This document shows positions 44,557 to 51,906 of a DNA stretch of 64,000 nucleotides, one piece after another; positions within the stretch are counted from its first letter, which is position 1; every line of letters begins with the position of its first letter. The stretch is from the NCBI RefSeq assembly GCF_009707325.1, contig NZ_CP046103.1, forward strand, positions 4,226,744 through 4,290,743, given 5' to 3'. The notes below the pieces were generated by a model that saw only the letters and a program-made list of their open reading frames with translations, was not told the origin of the DNA and did no database searches. The position numbers were made by a program, and so were the translations under genes. Source of the DNA: Pseudomonas sp. IB20. GTDB taxonomy: Bacteria; Pseudomonadota; Gammaproteobacteria; Pseudomonadales; Pseudomonadaceae.

Positions 44557-44589
44557 AAAAAAAGACCTTGGCGTCCCAAGGTCTTTTTT
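44557..44589. terminator. Bidirectional terminator
   Basis: AAAGACCTTGG pairs with CCAAGGTCTTT, with As before and Ts after, so it can act on both strands. Confidence 0.85.
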
Positions 44590-44626
44590 ACTGCTAACAC
44601 GGTTCAGCGGGTGCACCACGATCCAA

Positions 44627-44655
44627 ATGTGGGAGCTGGCTTGCCTGCGAAGACG
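44627..44655. repeat. REP element
   Basis: ATGTGGGAGCTGGCTTGCCT followed by GCGAAGACG, a single REP unit between the protease gene and the DUF3077-type gene. Confidence 0.75.
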
Positions 44656-44683
44656 CCAGCCGCCATACCCTCAAACCAGCCGC

Positions 44684-44992
44684 TTACACACCAACGGCCT
44701 CCCCCTCCTCCATCACCCCATTCGGCAACATCCCATTGGCCAAATCATCCACCACCGCCTTCGCCATCTCCCCCAAATAATGCGCCGCCCAGGCGTAACG
44801 GTCTGCGCTCTTGTCCATGGCTGCATCCAACGCGAGCATTTTGGAGCAGTGAAGCAGCTCGGAGGCATGCTCCAGGGCGTCGCGAATGGGTACGCCGGAG
44901 TTGACGCGGAATAGGCGGTGGAGGTTGGGCTGTTCGCCGCAGGTGGAGAAGGTGATGACGCCGAGGGTTTTGTTGAGGGGTGGGTTGATCAT
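44684..44992 (-). CDS. DUF3077/DUF6124-type protein
   Basis: 102 residues. The core LFRVNSGVPIRDALEHASELLHCSKMLALDAAM matches a small family frequent in Pseudomonas, often present in several copies per genome; function unknown. Its ATG overlaps the stop of a 24-residue upstream frame as ATGA, so translation is probably coupled. The long structured leader lies beyond that frame. Confidence 0.85.
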   Translation of the reverse strand: MINPPLNKTLGVITFSTCGEQPNLHRLFRVNSGVPIRDALEHASELLHCSKMLALDAAMDKSADRYAWAAHYLGEMAKAVVDDLANGMLPNGVMEEGEAVGV

Positions 44993-45063
44993 TGAGCACC
45001 TCCGAGTTGGGCGGTGGTGTGGATTGCGGTAATACGAGGATCAAGCCTTTCAGAAACACTCAT
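44989..45063 (-). CDS. Small upstream ORF coupled to the DUF3077-type gene (24 aa)
   Basis: Starts at ATG 45063 (MSVSERLDPRITAIHTTA) with GGGAG at 45072-45076 before it, and ends in TGA overlapping the next ATG. The ribosome site is better than that of the downstream gene, which suggests translation of the small frame drives or limits the larger one. No similarity recognised. Confidence 0.6.
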   Translation of the reverse strand: MSVSERLDPRITAIHTTAQLGGAQ

Positions 45064-45089
45064 TGGTATAGCTCCCATTCTTCGAAGAG

Positions 45090-45375
45090 AGCTGCCCCAT
45101 TCGTTTCCAGGCGAATGGGTGGCAGCTGTGCGCAGGCTGGAAACCGGGGGAATAGGCAAACCCGGCAGACTCGAAAGTCTCCCACGCACAGCCGCCATAA
45201 CACGCATATGCTGGCACAAAAGTGGCGCCAGCGGTCGTGATAAATGGTGGCACCTGTGCGCCTATACCCACGGGTTTCCAGGCCCGGTCGCCTCATAAAG
45301 ACGACGATCAGGACGGTAATCTGAAAGCGGGAGACCTGAAAGTATGCTTTTGTATGTACAGATTTCCGCTCCCGC
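45090..45375 (-). ncRNA. Structured leader with repeated hairpin modules
   Basis: In the transcript upstream of the small ORF a 14-pair stem (45090-45126, with a two-base bulge) has the eight-base loop CCTGGAAA (minus strand). A second hairpin at 45271-45286 has the same loop. A complementary GTTTCCAG (minus strand, 45137-45144) could pair with either loop. A third inverted repeat, GCGGGAG/CTCCCGC, spans 45327-45375. A block like ATGGTGGCACCTGTGCGC is repeated at 45115-45132 and 45244-45260. Open frames here give only low-complexity readings. Probably a cis-acting leader or separate RNA. Confidence 0.5.
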
Positions 45376-45531
45376 GACCTTGGAGGCCCTGATATAAGCA
45401 ACCTCAACTACCCACTTTGGGGTCGCTAGAAACCAGCTGACTTTTCCCACACCCACCATCGAACAAAGCCGACATCAACCTCTGATCCCCCCTCGTACGC
45501 TCACTCCCCCGCACAAGGAAGTGAGCCCGTC
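45376..45531. other. Intergenic stretch before the toxin gene
   Basis: Contains the presumed start region of the minus-strand leader and the promoter region of the bacteriocin gene. I see no convincing LexA box or PrtN-type repeat. Confidence 0.4.
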
Positions 45532-46668
45532 ATGCCAGAACGCGCGTACCCCATCACCGAAGAGGACCAACTCAAACGGCGAATCCTGACTCCGCAGCCG
45601 AAGCGGGAGCCCTATTCGCCGCCGATAGATTTATTCGACTCAGCACCCGCCCCGGCGCCTTCGCCCGCAAAGCTTCCCGGCTGCGTGTTCACTAAACCCT
45701 GCCAACTGCCCGACGGCATCATTCGCTACAACAACCCCACCGGTTACGTACCGTTGGAGCTGATCAAGGATTACGGCCATTTCAGCCTGTTGGGTGGGCG
45801 CGAGGTGGACAGCCGAGGCGCGGTTGCTCTGCGCAAGATCAGCGGCAGTGCGCTGCCCGTTGGTTTGGGGCAATTGGCGTTGCGCTCAGCGGTGGTGGAG
45901 TCCGCAGTCGGCGCCGCTGGCACTTTGGCGGGTGGGCTGTTGGCGGGGTTAGTGGCGCTGGCTTGGCCGTCGGCGCTGGGTGATAGCGCGCTTTACAGCG
46001 AGGAGCAGTTGCGTTCGCTGCCACGGGCGCGGTCGCAGATGCGTTTGCATGTGGAGCAGCGTGAGGATGGCACGCTCAAGGGGTATGGGTTTTACACGGG
46101 CAACCATGCCGATTGGCAGATGATTGATGTGGTGCAGTTCCAAAGCCGTGGCGATCAGTTTGTGGCGGATTTGGGTGAGGGCGTGGAGCTGATCTGGACG
46201 CCTGCGGTTGATCGGGGCGACACGCTGGGTATTCCGGCGTTGGAGGCTGCGCCGCAAGCGCCGGTAATTTGGATTTACCCGCCGACGGAGAAGGCGGCGC
46301 AGATTCTGGTGAACCCGATTTATCCGCCGGAGTATCGGGATTTTATTCTGGTGTTCCCGGTGGAATCGGGGGTTCGGCCGCTGTATGTGGTGGTTAGCGT
46401 TCGGGCAGGAGACCACAAGTATCAACCGAGCCCACGGTTTTTAACTGCGTTTCCAGAGGCCGTACGTGCGCCGTCCAAATCCGGAGTCAAGGGCGGAGGC
46501 CACCTTAGGCCGCGCTGGAAGGATCCCCATGGCTATATCTACGAATGGGACTTCGAACGAGGTAAGGTCGAGAAGTACAACAAGCGAGGGAAGCATTTGG
46601 GTGAATTCGATCCTATAACAGGTGAACGAACCAAAGATGCAGAAGACAAGAGAAGGATAGACCCATGA
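45532..46668 (+). CDS. S-type pyocin-like toxin with colicin-E3-type rRNase domain
   Basis: 378 residues. A Pro-rich N-part (about 20-50), a conserved segment starting GCVFTKPCQLPDGIIRYNN with a hydrophobic Ala/Gly/Leu-rich stretch (about 113-150), a pyocin-S middle domain (about 165-310), and a C-terminal cytotoxic domain of the E3/cloacin type (about 323-378; GYIYEWDFERGKVEKYNKRG). These domains cut 16S rRNA in the decoding centre. Asp340 and Glu347 align with the E3 catalytic Asp510 and Glu517, while His513 is replaced by Arg343. It is too short for a receptor-binding colicin, so delivery may use a type VI or other system. The stop overlaps the next gene as ATGA. Confidence 0.82.
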   Translation: MPERAYPITEEDQLKRRILTPQPKREPYSPPIDLFDSAPAPAPSPAKLPGCVFTKPCQLPDGIIRYNNPTGYVPLELIKDYGHFSLLGGREVDSRGAVALRKISGSALPVGLGQLALRSAVVESAVGAAGTLAGGLLAGLVALAWPSALGDSALYSEEQLRSLPRARSQMRLHVEQREDGTLKGYGFYTGNHADWQMIDVVQFQSRGDQFVADLGEGVELIWTPAVDRGDTLGIPALEAAPQAPVIWIYPPTEKAAQILVNPIYPPEYRDFILVFPVESGVRPLYVVVSVRAGDHKYQPSPRFLTAFPEAVRAPSKSGVKGGGHLRPRWKDPHGYIYEWDFERGKVEKYNKRGKHLGEFDPITGERTKDAEDKRRIDP

Positions 46669-46889
46669 ATCACCTGATCTACGTAGTCCCAGCGGGGAGC
46701 GAGCATATTTCGACTGAGATCCCGCTCAACCTGAAAGCTGCCGACTTGCTGCCTATTATGGGTTGGGAGGACGAACACGAATGTGTTTATGACTACCTAC
46801 TTACTCCCCAACAAATCGAAGGCATCGAAAAATTCACCTCATTGGTATTTCCAAAAAATGCGTCGCTGTATTTGGCATGCGACGCGTAA
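46665..46889 (+). CDS. Candidate immunity protein for the rRNase toxin
   Basis: 74 residues, acidic (MNHLIYVVPAGSEHISTEIP..LYLACDA). Position gives the role: its ATG overlaps the toxin stop, as cognate immunity genes do. I see no similarity to the classical E3 immunity protein; it resembles small proteins found behind pyocin-like nucleases. Its last 14 codons are part of the 146 bp tandem duplication that follows. Confidence 0.65.
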   Translation: MNHLIYVVPAGSEHISTEIPLNLKAADLLPIMGWEDEHECVYDYLLTPQQIEGIEKFTSLVFPKNASLYLACDA

Positions 46890-47146
46890 TGGCCACACCA
46901 CGCTAACTTTCCAAAGAGTCCAAGTTTGATGCGTAGAATTTCACTTTCAGAGAAAAAGCCCCTCCTCTACCGCTCAGTCAACACCCGAACCCATGATTTC
47001 TCCAAAAAATGCGTCGCTGTATTTGGCATGCGACGCGTAATGGCCACACCACGCTAACTTTCCAAAGAGTCCAAGTTTGATGCGTAGAATTTCACTTTCA
47101 GAGAAAAAGCCCCTCCTCTACCGCTCAGTCAACACCCGAACCCATG
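46850..47146. repeat. Tandem duplication across a gene boundary (146 bp copies, period 151)
   Basis: Positions 46850-46995 and 47001-47146 are identical, separated by ATTTC. Each copy holds the 3' end of the immunity gene, the gap, and the first 22 codons of the next gene. Confidence 0.97.
46929..47060 (+). pseudogene. Truncated 5' copy of the downstream gene
   Basis: The first duplicate copy begins MRRISLSEKKPLLYRSVN like the intact gene but runs into the duplicated immunity-gene end and stops after 43 codons. It is a by-product of the tandem duplication. Confidence 0.75.
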
Positions 47147-47562
47147 GTGTGCACCACGGTAGTCATTGCGCGTATCGCTATGAGCGGCATACCAAAAGTG
47201 AAAAAAGCTCACTGTCTAACCGTGGCTCAATGCACAGCCATCAACGACACGGTTTTGACTACACGCCACTATTGCGCTTTCTCCTGTCCAAAGTCGGCCA
47301 GCCGTGGGACAAGGTTTTCAGCGAAGCTAACGCTCGCCTGGATCGTACAGAGCCGGTGTTCTGGATGGTTGCGCTGCATGAAAGCGACAAAGACGAATAT
47401 GTGCGATTAGGTGATTCCAGCTATTACAGCGGTTTGTGGGTCGACGCCGCAGGCCTCCTGCAAAAAGTTAACCCCCAACTGACATCCGAACAGATGACGC
47501 CAAATTGTAACTGCTGCACCCACACCTTCAACGGTGTGGTATTCCCGCAGGCTCCACGTTAA
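47080..47562 (+). CDS. Conserved protein of unknown function next to the toxin pair
   Basis: 160 residues from the ATG at 47080 (an in-frame TTG precedes it). Rich in His, Ser and Arg in the first 60 residues; the rest is compact (FDYTPLLRFLLSKVGQPWDKVFSEA) and ends with a Cys/His cluster PNCNCCTHTF that could bind metal. I believe similar proteins occur in other Pseudomonas genomes, but I cannot name a function. Its stop overlaps the stop of the convergent sensor-kinase gene by two bases. Location suggests a link with the toxin-immunity pair. Confidence 0.6.
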   Translation: MRRISLSEKKPLLYRSVNTRTHGVHHGSHCAYRYERHTKSEKSSLSNRGSMHSHQRHGFDYTPLLRFLLSKVGQPWDKVFSEANARLDRTEPVFWMVALHESDKDEYVRLGDSSYYSGLWVDAAGLLQKVNPQLTSEQMTPNCNCCTHTFNGVVFPQAPR

Positions 47563-48902
47563 AACTCACCACCCGCACACAACCCGCCCTGCTCCAGGTT
47601 GTGCAACATCAACCGACAGCCGATCTTGCCCACGATCATGTCCACAATCGCCAAGCCCAAGCCCGCGCCATTGGCGTTATCGCGGCTGTAGAACCGTTCG
47701 AACAAGCGGCTCAGTTCGGCTTCATCAATCCCCGGGCCTTGGTCTTCCACGCTCAAGCAGTTAGCGCCAATCAGCACTTTCACTTCGCTGCCTGCCGGGG
47801 AAAAATTCAGCGCATTGGTTACCAGGTTCTGCAGCGCGATGGCCAGGGCCACCGGTTCGGTTTCCACCCAGCAATCTTCGTTGCCTTCCAGCACCAGCTC
47901 CACGCCCTTGTCCATCGCCAGTGGCGCCAGCTCAGCGAGTTCTTCGCGCACTAATTCCATCAGTTGCACGGGCTTGCACACGAGGTTGCTCAGGTGCGGT
48001 TCGATGCGCGCCATGGTCAGCAATTGGCTGCCAACCCGTGTCGCGCGGTCCACGCCCTTCACCAGAAAGTCCAACGCTTCGCGCCGTTGCTCCTCGGTGG
48101 CGGCGCTTTGGGCGTTTTGTGCATGGATGCGCAAGATGGCCAGCGGCGTGCGCAGTTCATGGGCAGCATCGGCGATAAACCGGCGTTCGCGTTCCAGCAG
48201 GTCATCCATGTGCACCAACAGCCGGTTCAGCGCGGTTTGCATGGGTTCCAGGTCGGAGGGCAGGGGCTTGAGGCTCAACGGTTGCAAGGCGTCGGTGTTG
48301 CGCCCACGAATCGCCAGCACCATGGCGCGCAGGGGTTTGAAGCCCCAGCCGATGGCCAGCCAGATCAGTACGGTCAGCAGCGGCACGCCGATCAAGGTGG
48401 GCCAGAGGGTGTGGCGCACGATGCGTTCGATCAGATCTTGGCGCATGTCGTCGCGCTCGCCCACCCAAATCAGCAGCCCCTGCTGTGGGTCAACGAGGAG
48501 GAAGGCGCACCAGTCGTTGCCGTCGTGGGTCAGGTCGTGGGCGCCGAGGTGGGTGGGCGGTGCATCGAGGATCGGCGCTTGGGCGGAGCGCACCAGGAGT
48601 TGGCCGTCGGTGCGCCATACCTGGAAGGTCAGCGGCGTTTCATAAGGGTGGGCGGCGCCGTCTTCGCCGATGCGGCTCATGGCGTGGTCGAAGGCTTGGT
48701 AGAGGCGGTCAAAGTCGGCCTCACCGAGGTCGCGTTGGCGCAGCACGCCTTGCAGCAGGCGGGCGCTTTGGGCCAGTTGGGCGTCGTAGACTTCTTCGAT
48801 TTCGTGGTGGCTGTCGCGCAGCATCAGCCAGCAGATCAGGGCGTCGCCCAGCAGGATCAGCATCAGCACGGGAATAAGGATGCGCGCGCGAACCGAGTTC
48901 AC
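47559..48902 (-). CDS. Sensor histidine kinase (QseC/TctE/PmrB type)
   Basis: 447 residues from a GTG start. Transmembrane helices near 8-28 and 167-187 enclose a periplasmic 2CSK_N-like sensor region. The phosphoacceptor His248 lies in RFIADAAHELRTPLA; ATP-binding motifs NLVTNALNFSP, DQGPGIDEAEL and GAGLGLAIV follow. The start overlaps the response-regulator stop as GTGA, so the two are made together. The signal is unknown. Confidence 0.92.
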   Translation of the reverse strand: MNSVRARILIPVLMLILLGDALICWLMLRDSHHEIEEVYDAQLAQSARLLQGVLRQRDLGEADFDRLYQAFDHAMSRIGEDGAAHPYETPLTFQVWRTDGQLLVRSAQAPILDAPPTHLGAHDLTHDGNDWCAFLLVDPQQGLLIWVGERDDMRQDLIERIVRHTLWPTLIGVPLLTVLIWLAIGWGFKPLRAMVLAIRGRNTDALQPLSLKPLPSDLEPMQTALNRLLVHMDDLLERERRFIADAAHELRTPLAILRIHAQNAQSAATEEQRREALDFLVKGVDRATRVGSQLLTMARIEPHLSNLVCKPVQLMELVREELAELAPLAMDKGVELVLEGNEDCWVETEPVALAIALQNLVTNALNFSPAGSEVKVLIGANCLSVEDQGPGIDEAELSRLFERFYSRDNANGAGLGLAIVDMIVGKIGCRLMLHNLEQGGLCAGGEF

Positions 48903-49561
48903 AGTTTGAGCACCAGCACATAGCCAACACCGCGCACGGTGCGGATCAGCTCTGTGGATAACTTTTTGCGCAGGTTATGGATCAACACTTCCAACGTGTT
49001 GCTCTCAACCCGGTCCTGCCAACCATATAAAGCGCGGGCCAGGCGCTCGCGGGTCACGACTTTGCCAGGGCGCACCATCAGTTGGTGCAGCAGTTGGTAT
49101 TCCATCGGGGTGAGGATGATGTCTGCGTCCTGGTAGCGCACTTGCTGGGTGGCGGGGTCGAGGCTGACGCCGGCGTGTTCCAGCATCGGTTGCGCGCGGC
49201 CCTGGCTGCGGCGCAACAGGGCGCGCACGCGGGCTTTGAGTTCTTCGACGTCGAAGGGTTTGATCAGGTAGTCGTCGGCGCCTGCGTCCAGCCCGGCGAT
49301 GCGCTCGGTGGTGCCGTCGCGGGCGGTGAGGATCAGCACCGGCAAGTCGTGTTGCTCGGCGCGCAGTTGTTGCAGCAGGTCGAGGCCGTCGAGGCGTGGC
49401 AGGCCGAGGTCGAGCAGCAACAAATCGAAGCTTTCCGTGCGCAGGGCGTGTAGGGCGCTGAGGCCATCTTGCAGCCAATCCAGGGTGTAGCCTTCGGCGC
49501 CCAATGCCACGCGAATGCCCTGGCCGAGGGCACGATCATCTTCGACTAGGAGTAGGCGCAT
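48899..49561 (-). CDS. OmpR-family response regulator (QseB/TctD/PmrA type)
   Basis: 220 residues. Receiver domain with the phosphorylated Asp51 (LLLLDLGLPRLDG) and Lys101 (LIKPFD); winged-helix domain (VVTRERLARALYG, SNTLEVLIHNLRKKL). Upstream, toward the divergent sialidase-like operon, lies a direct repeat CTAAGGTTGCGCTAAGGTT whose 11-base period suits a dimer of this family. It probably controls the divergent operon and itself. Confidence 0.93.
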   Translation of the reverse strand: MRLLLVEDDRALGQGIRVALGAEGYTLDWLQDGLSALHALRTESFDLLLLDLGLPRLDGLDLLQQLRAEQHDLPVLILTARDGTTERIAGLDAGADDYLIKPFDVEELKARVRALLRRSQGRAQPMLEHAGVSLDPATQQVRYQDADIILTPMEYQLLHQLMVRPGKVVTRERLARALYGWQDRVESNTLEVLIHNLRKKLSTELIRTVRGVGYVLVLKL

Positions 49562-49640
49562 AGCAGATTCTCTGTAGGAAACGGCGGAATCATGCCGGTT
49601 CTGGTGCGGGCCCTTGCGGGAAAGATGTTACGCCACGTTG

Positions 49641-49664
49641 CCAACTAAGGTTGCGCTAAGGTTG
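49641..49664. promoter_or_regulatory. Operator-like direct repeat, copy 1
   Basis: CTAAGGTTGCGCTAAGGTT: two CTAAGGTT half-sites with an 11-base period, resembling the PmrA/QseB class of operators. A second copy lies at 49792-49815. Assignment to the neighbouring response regulator is inferred. Confidence 0.6.
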
Positions 49665-49791
49665 GTTTTGCACTGTGAACCTTCCCACGTATGCAGAGAA
49701 ATATTCCTGCGTTTATGGGACCAGGTACGGGACAACCTGTCGTTATCCATGCTCACCGGCCGCAGGAGCACCTGCCGGATGAACATGCGCA

Positions 49792-49815
49792 CCAACTAAG
49801 GTTGCGCTAAGGTTG
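49792..49815. promoter_or_regulatory. Operator-like direct repeat, copy 2
   Basis: Same direct repeat as at 49641-49664, produced by the 151 bp duplication and now nearer to the sialidase-like gene. Confidence 0.6.
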
Positions 49816-49969
49816 GTTTTGCACTGTGAACCTTCCCACGTATGCAGAGAAATATTCCTGCGTTTATGGGACCAGGTACGGGACAACCTGTCGTTATCCA
49901 TGCTCACCGGCCGCAGGAGCACCTGCCGGATGAACATGCGCAGTTATCCTTTTTTCCGACAGGTTCTCT

Positions 49970-51238
49970 ATGCGCCCCGTTTTACTGATCTGCAGCCTGC
50001 TAGGGGTCTTCATCGCCGCCTGGCTTAGCCATCCGCCCCATGTGCTGGCGCCCTTTGCCCAAGCGAGCCCGAACAATTCAAAGGTCGCGGCGGCGCCGCA
50101 ATACATCAGCCGCTTCGTGTCCTCGCAACTCACCGACTTTGTGCACTCCTCCTCCGTCACCGCTCTGCCCGGCGGCGACTTGATGGCCGTGTGGTTTGCA
50201 GGTTCGCGCGAAGGCGCCGCCGATGTGCAAGTGCGCACCGCGCGGTTTGATGCGCGCAGCGGTGAATGGGGCGCCGAACAGGTGCTGGCCACGCGCGAAA
50301 GTACCCGCGACGGCACTCAGCGCTACATTCGCAAACTGGGTAACCCGGTGATTGCGCTGGGGCCGGATAAACGCCTGTGGATGTTTTACGTGTCGGTGTC
50401 GGTCGGCGGCTGGGCCACCAGTGCGATCAACGTGATGGTCTCGGAAGACCTCGGTGCGAACTGGTCAGCGCCTCGGCAATTGGTGACCTCGCCGTTCTTT
50501 AATATCAGCACCTTGGTGCGTGCCGCGCCGGTGTTTCACGCCGACGGTTCTATCGGCCTGCCGGTGTATCACGAGTTCATGGGCAAGTTTGCCGAGTACC
50601 TGTACTTGAGCGCCGACGGTGCGGTGATCGACAAATTCCGCATCAGCCGTGGCAAGAACTCTCTGCAACCGACCATCGTGGCGCAGGATGGCCTGCGCGC
50701 CGTGGCGATGTTGCGCTATGCCGGTGACACCTATCACCGCGTGCTCGCCAGCCGCACCATTGACGCCGGCCAAACCTGGAGCGAGCCGTACCCGCTGGAG
50801 CCGGCCAACCCCAACTCATCGCTGGCGGCGGTGGCCACCCGGGACGACGGTTTGTTGGTCGCCCTCAACGACCTGCAAGACGGCCGCTTCAAGCTCAGCC
50901 TTTACGGCACCGATGCCCAGTTCAGCCAATGGCGTACGGTGATAGAGCTGGACCAGTCGCCCGACCCGCTCGGCCAGCCGTTCGCCCATGAGGCCTACAA
51001 AGAAATCATCGGCGAAGGCTTCCGCGCCTCCAGTGGTGCCCAGCGCCTGCCGCTGGAGCAGCGCTTTCTGAGCAACCTGGATTACCGCGTGTGCAAACCC
51101 AGTGGCTGCGATTTTGAGTACGAGTACCCGTACTTCAGCCGCAGCCCGGACGGCATGTACCACTTGGTGTACTCGTGGAATAACACCTTTATCAAACATG
51201 TCAGCTTCAACGAAGCCTGGCTGGCGGAGCATTTGTAA
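49970..51238 (+). CDS. Sialidase-like (BNR/Asp-box) exported protein
   Basis: 422 residues. A hydrophobic N-terminus (about 1-22) looks like a signal peptide or anchor. Beta-propeller with Asp boxes SEDLGANW and TIDAGQTW and the conserved SVTALPGGDLMAVWFAGSRE. The family is labelled exo-alpha-sialidase, but real substrate specificity is unproven; Pseudomonas seldom uses sialic acid, so another glycan is possible. First of three genes on this strand; its stop overlaps the next start (TAATG). Confidence 0.75.
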   Translation: MRPVLLICSLLGVFIAAWLSHPPHVLAPFAQASPNNSKVAAAPQYISRFVSSQLTDFVHSSSVTALPGGDLMAVWFAGSREGAADVQVRTARFDARSGEWGAEQVLATRESTRDGTQRYIRKLGNPVIALGPDKRLWMFYVSVSVGGWATSAINVMVSEDLGANWSAPRQLVTSPFFNISTLVRAAPVFHADGSIGLPVYHEFMGKFAEYLYLSADGAVIDKFRISRGKNSLQPTIVAQDGLRAVAMLRYAGDTYHRVLASRTIDAGQTWSEPYPLEPANPNSSLAAVATRDDGLLVALNDLQDGRFKLSLYGTDAQFSQWRTVIELDQSPDPLGQPFAHEAYKEIIGEGFRASSGAQRLPLEQRFLSNLDYRVCKPSGCDFEYEYPYFSRSPDGMYHLVYSWNNTFIKHVSFNEAWLAEHL

Positions 51239-51837
51239 TGGTTTCTGTGTGGCAAGCCCATTTGAGTTTTGTGCTGCTGGGGTTTGTGGCGTTGTGTGCC
51301 CTGCGCTTTACCGCACCGTGGCGGCCGTGGCTGCTGCCGGTGTTGGTGGTGCTGAGCTTTATCCCGGTGAATGAACTGCCCTTGGCGGCGTATGTGCGCA
51401 GCTTTACCGATGACCTGGCCATCAGCACCTTGGTGTTGCTGGCGTGGGTGGGGCTGTGCCGGTTGGGCGTGGTGCAGCCGGTTACTCGTCAACATCAGCT
51501 GCAACTGCTGGTGCTGTTTGGCGTGCTGAGCCTGCTGTTGTACCCCGCCACGCTGGGCCTGACGTATTACGACCCGTACCGCTGGGGCTTCAACCCTCGG
51601 CCGATGATTGTGCTGGTGGGCGCGGCGGCGCTGTTGATGCTGTGGCTGCGCAATGCGCTGGCGGTGTGGATGCTGGCGCTGGGCACCCTGGCGTTCGCGT
51701 TGCGGCTCAAGGCGTCGGAGAACTATTGGGATTACTTGGTCGATCCGCTCTTGACGGGCTACTGCATAGTCGCAGGATCCTGGCTGCTGGTAAAAGCAGC
51801 CTGGAAATACCCGAGCCGAGCAAGACAAGGTGGCTGA
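51238..51837 (+). CDS. Integral membrane protein of unknown function
   Basis: 199 residues, five to six transmembrane helices. No recognised motif. Starts inside the stop codon of the sialidase-like gene, so it is translationally coupled and probably acts with it. Confidence 0.7.
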   Translation: MVSVWQAHLSFVLLGFVALCALRFTAPWRPWLLPVLVVLSFIPVNELPLAAYVRSFTDDLAISTLVLLAWVGLCRLGVVQPVTRQHQLQLLVLFGVLSLLLYPATLGLTYYDPYRWGFNPRPMIVLVGAAALLMLWLRNALAVWMLALGTLAFALRLKASENYWDYLVDPLLTGYCIVAGSWLLVKAAWKYPSRARQGG

Positions 51838-51844
51838 CACTCCG

Positions 51845-51872
51845 TCATCGCGGGCAAGCCCGCTCCCACATT
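51845..51872. repeat. REP element
   Basis: CATCGCGGGCAAGCCCGCTC followed by CCACA, a single REP unit between the membrane-protein gene and the sulfatase gene. Confidence 0.75.
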
Positions 51873-51906
51873 TGCCCTATGTAGTTTTTGAAATTGGGAA
51901 GAGTCA

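Larger units (their letters stand above)
49641..49942. repeat. Perfect 151 bp tandem duplication of the regulatory region
   Basis: Positions 49641-49791 and 49792-49942 are identical and directly adjacent. The unit carries one operator-like direct repeat and the following leader up to just before the sialidase-like gene. Confidence 0.98.

Noticed and set aside
45050..45271. Minus-strand frame of 73 codons in the DUF3077 leader
   Set aside because: It overlaps the hairpin modules, has an odd Cys/Trp/Phe-rich composition and no ribosome site. RNA structure explains the region better.
49842..49988. 48-codon frame starting MQRNIPAFMG before the sialidase-like gene
   Set aside because: No ribosome site before its ATG, and it overlaps the start of the sialidase-like gene. 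Kept only as a weak possibility for a leader peptide.
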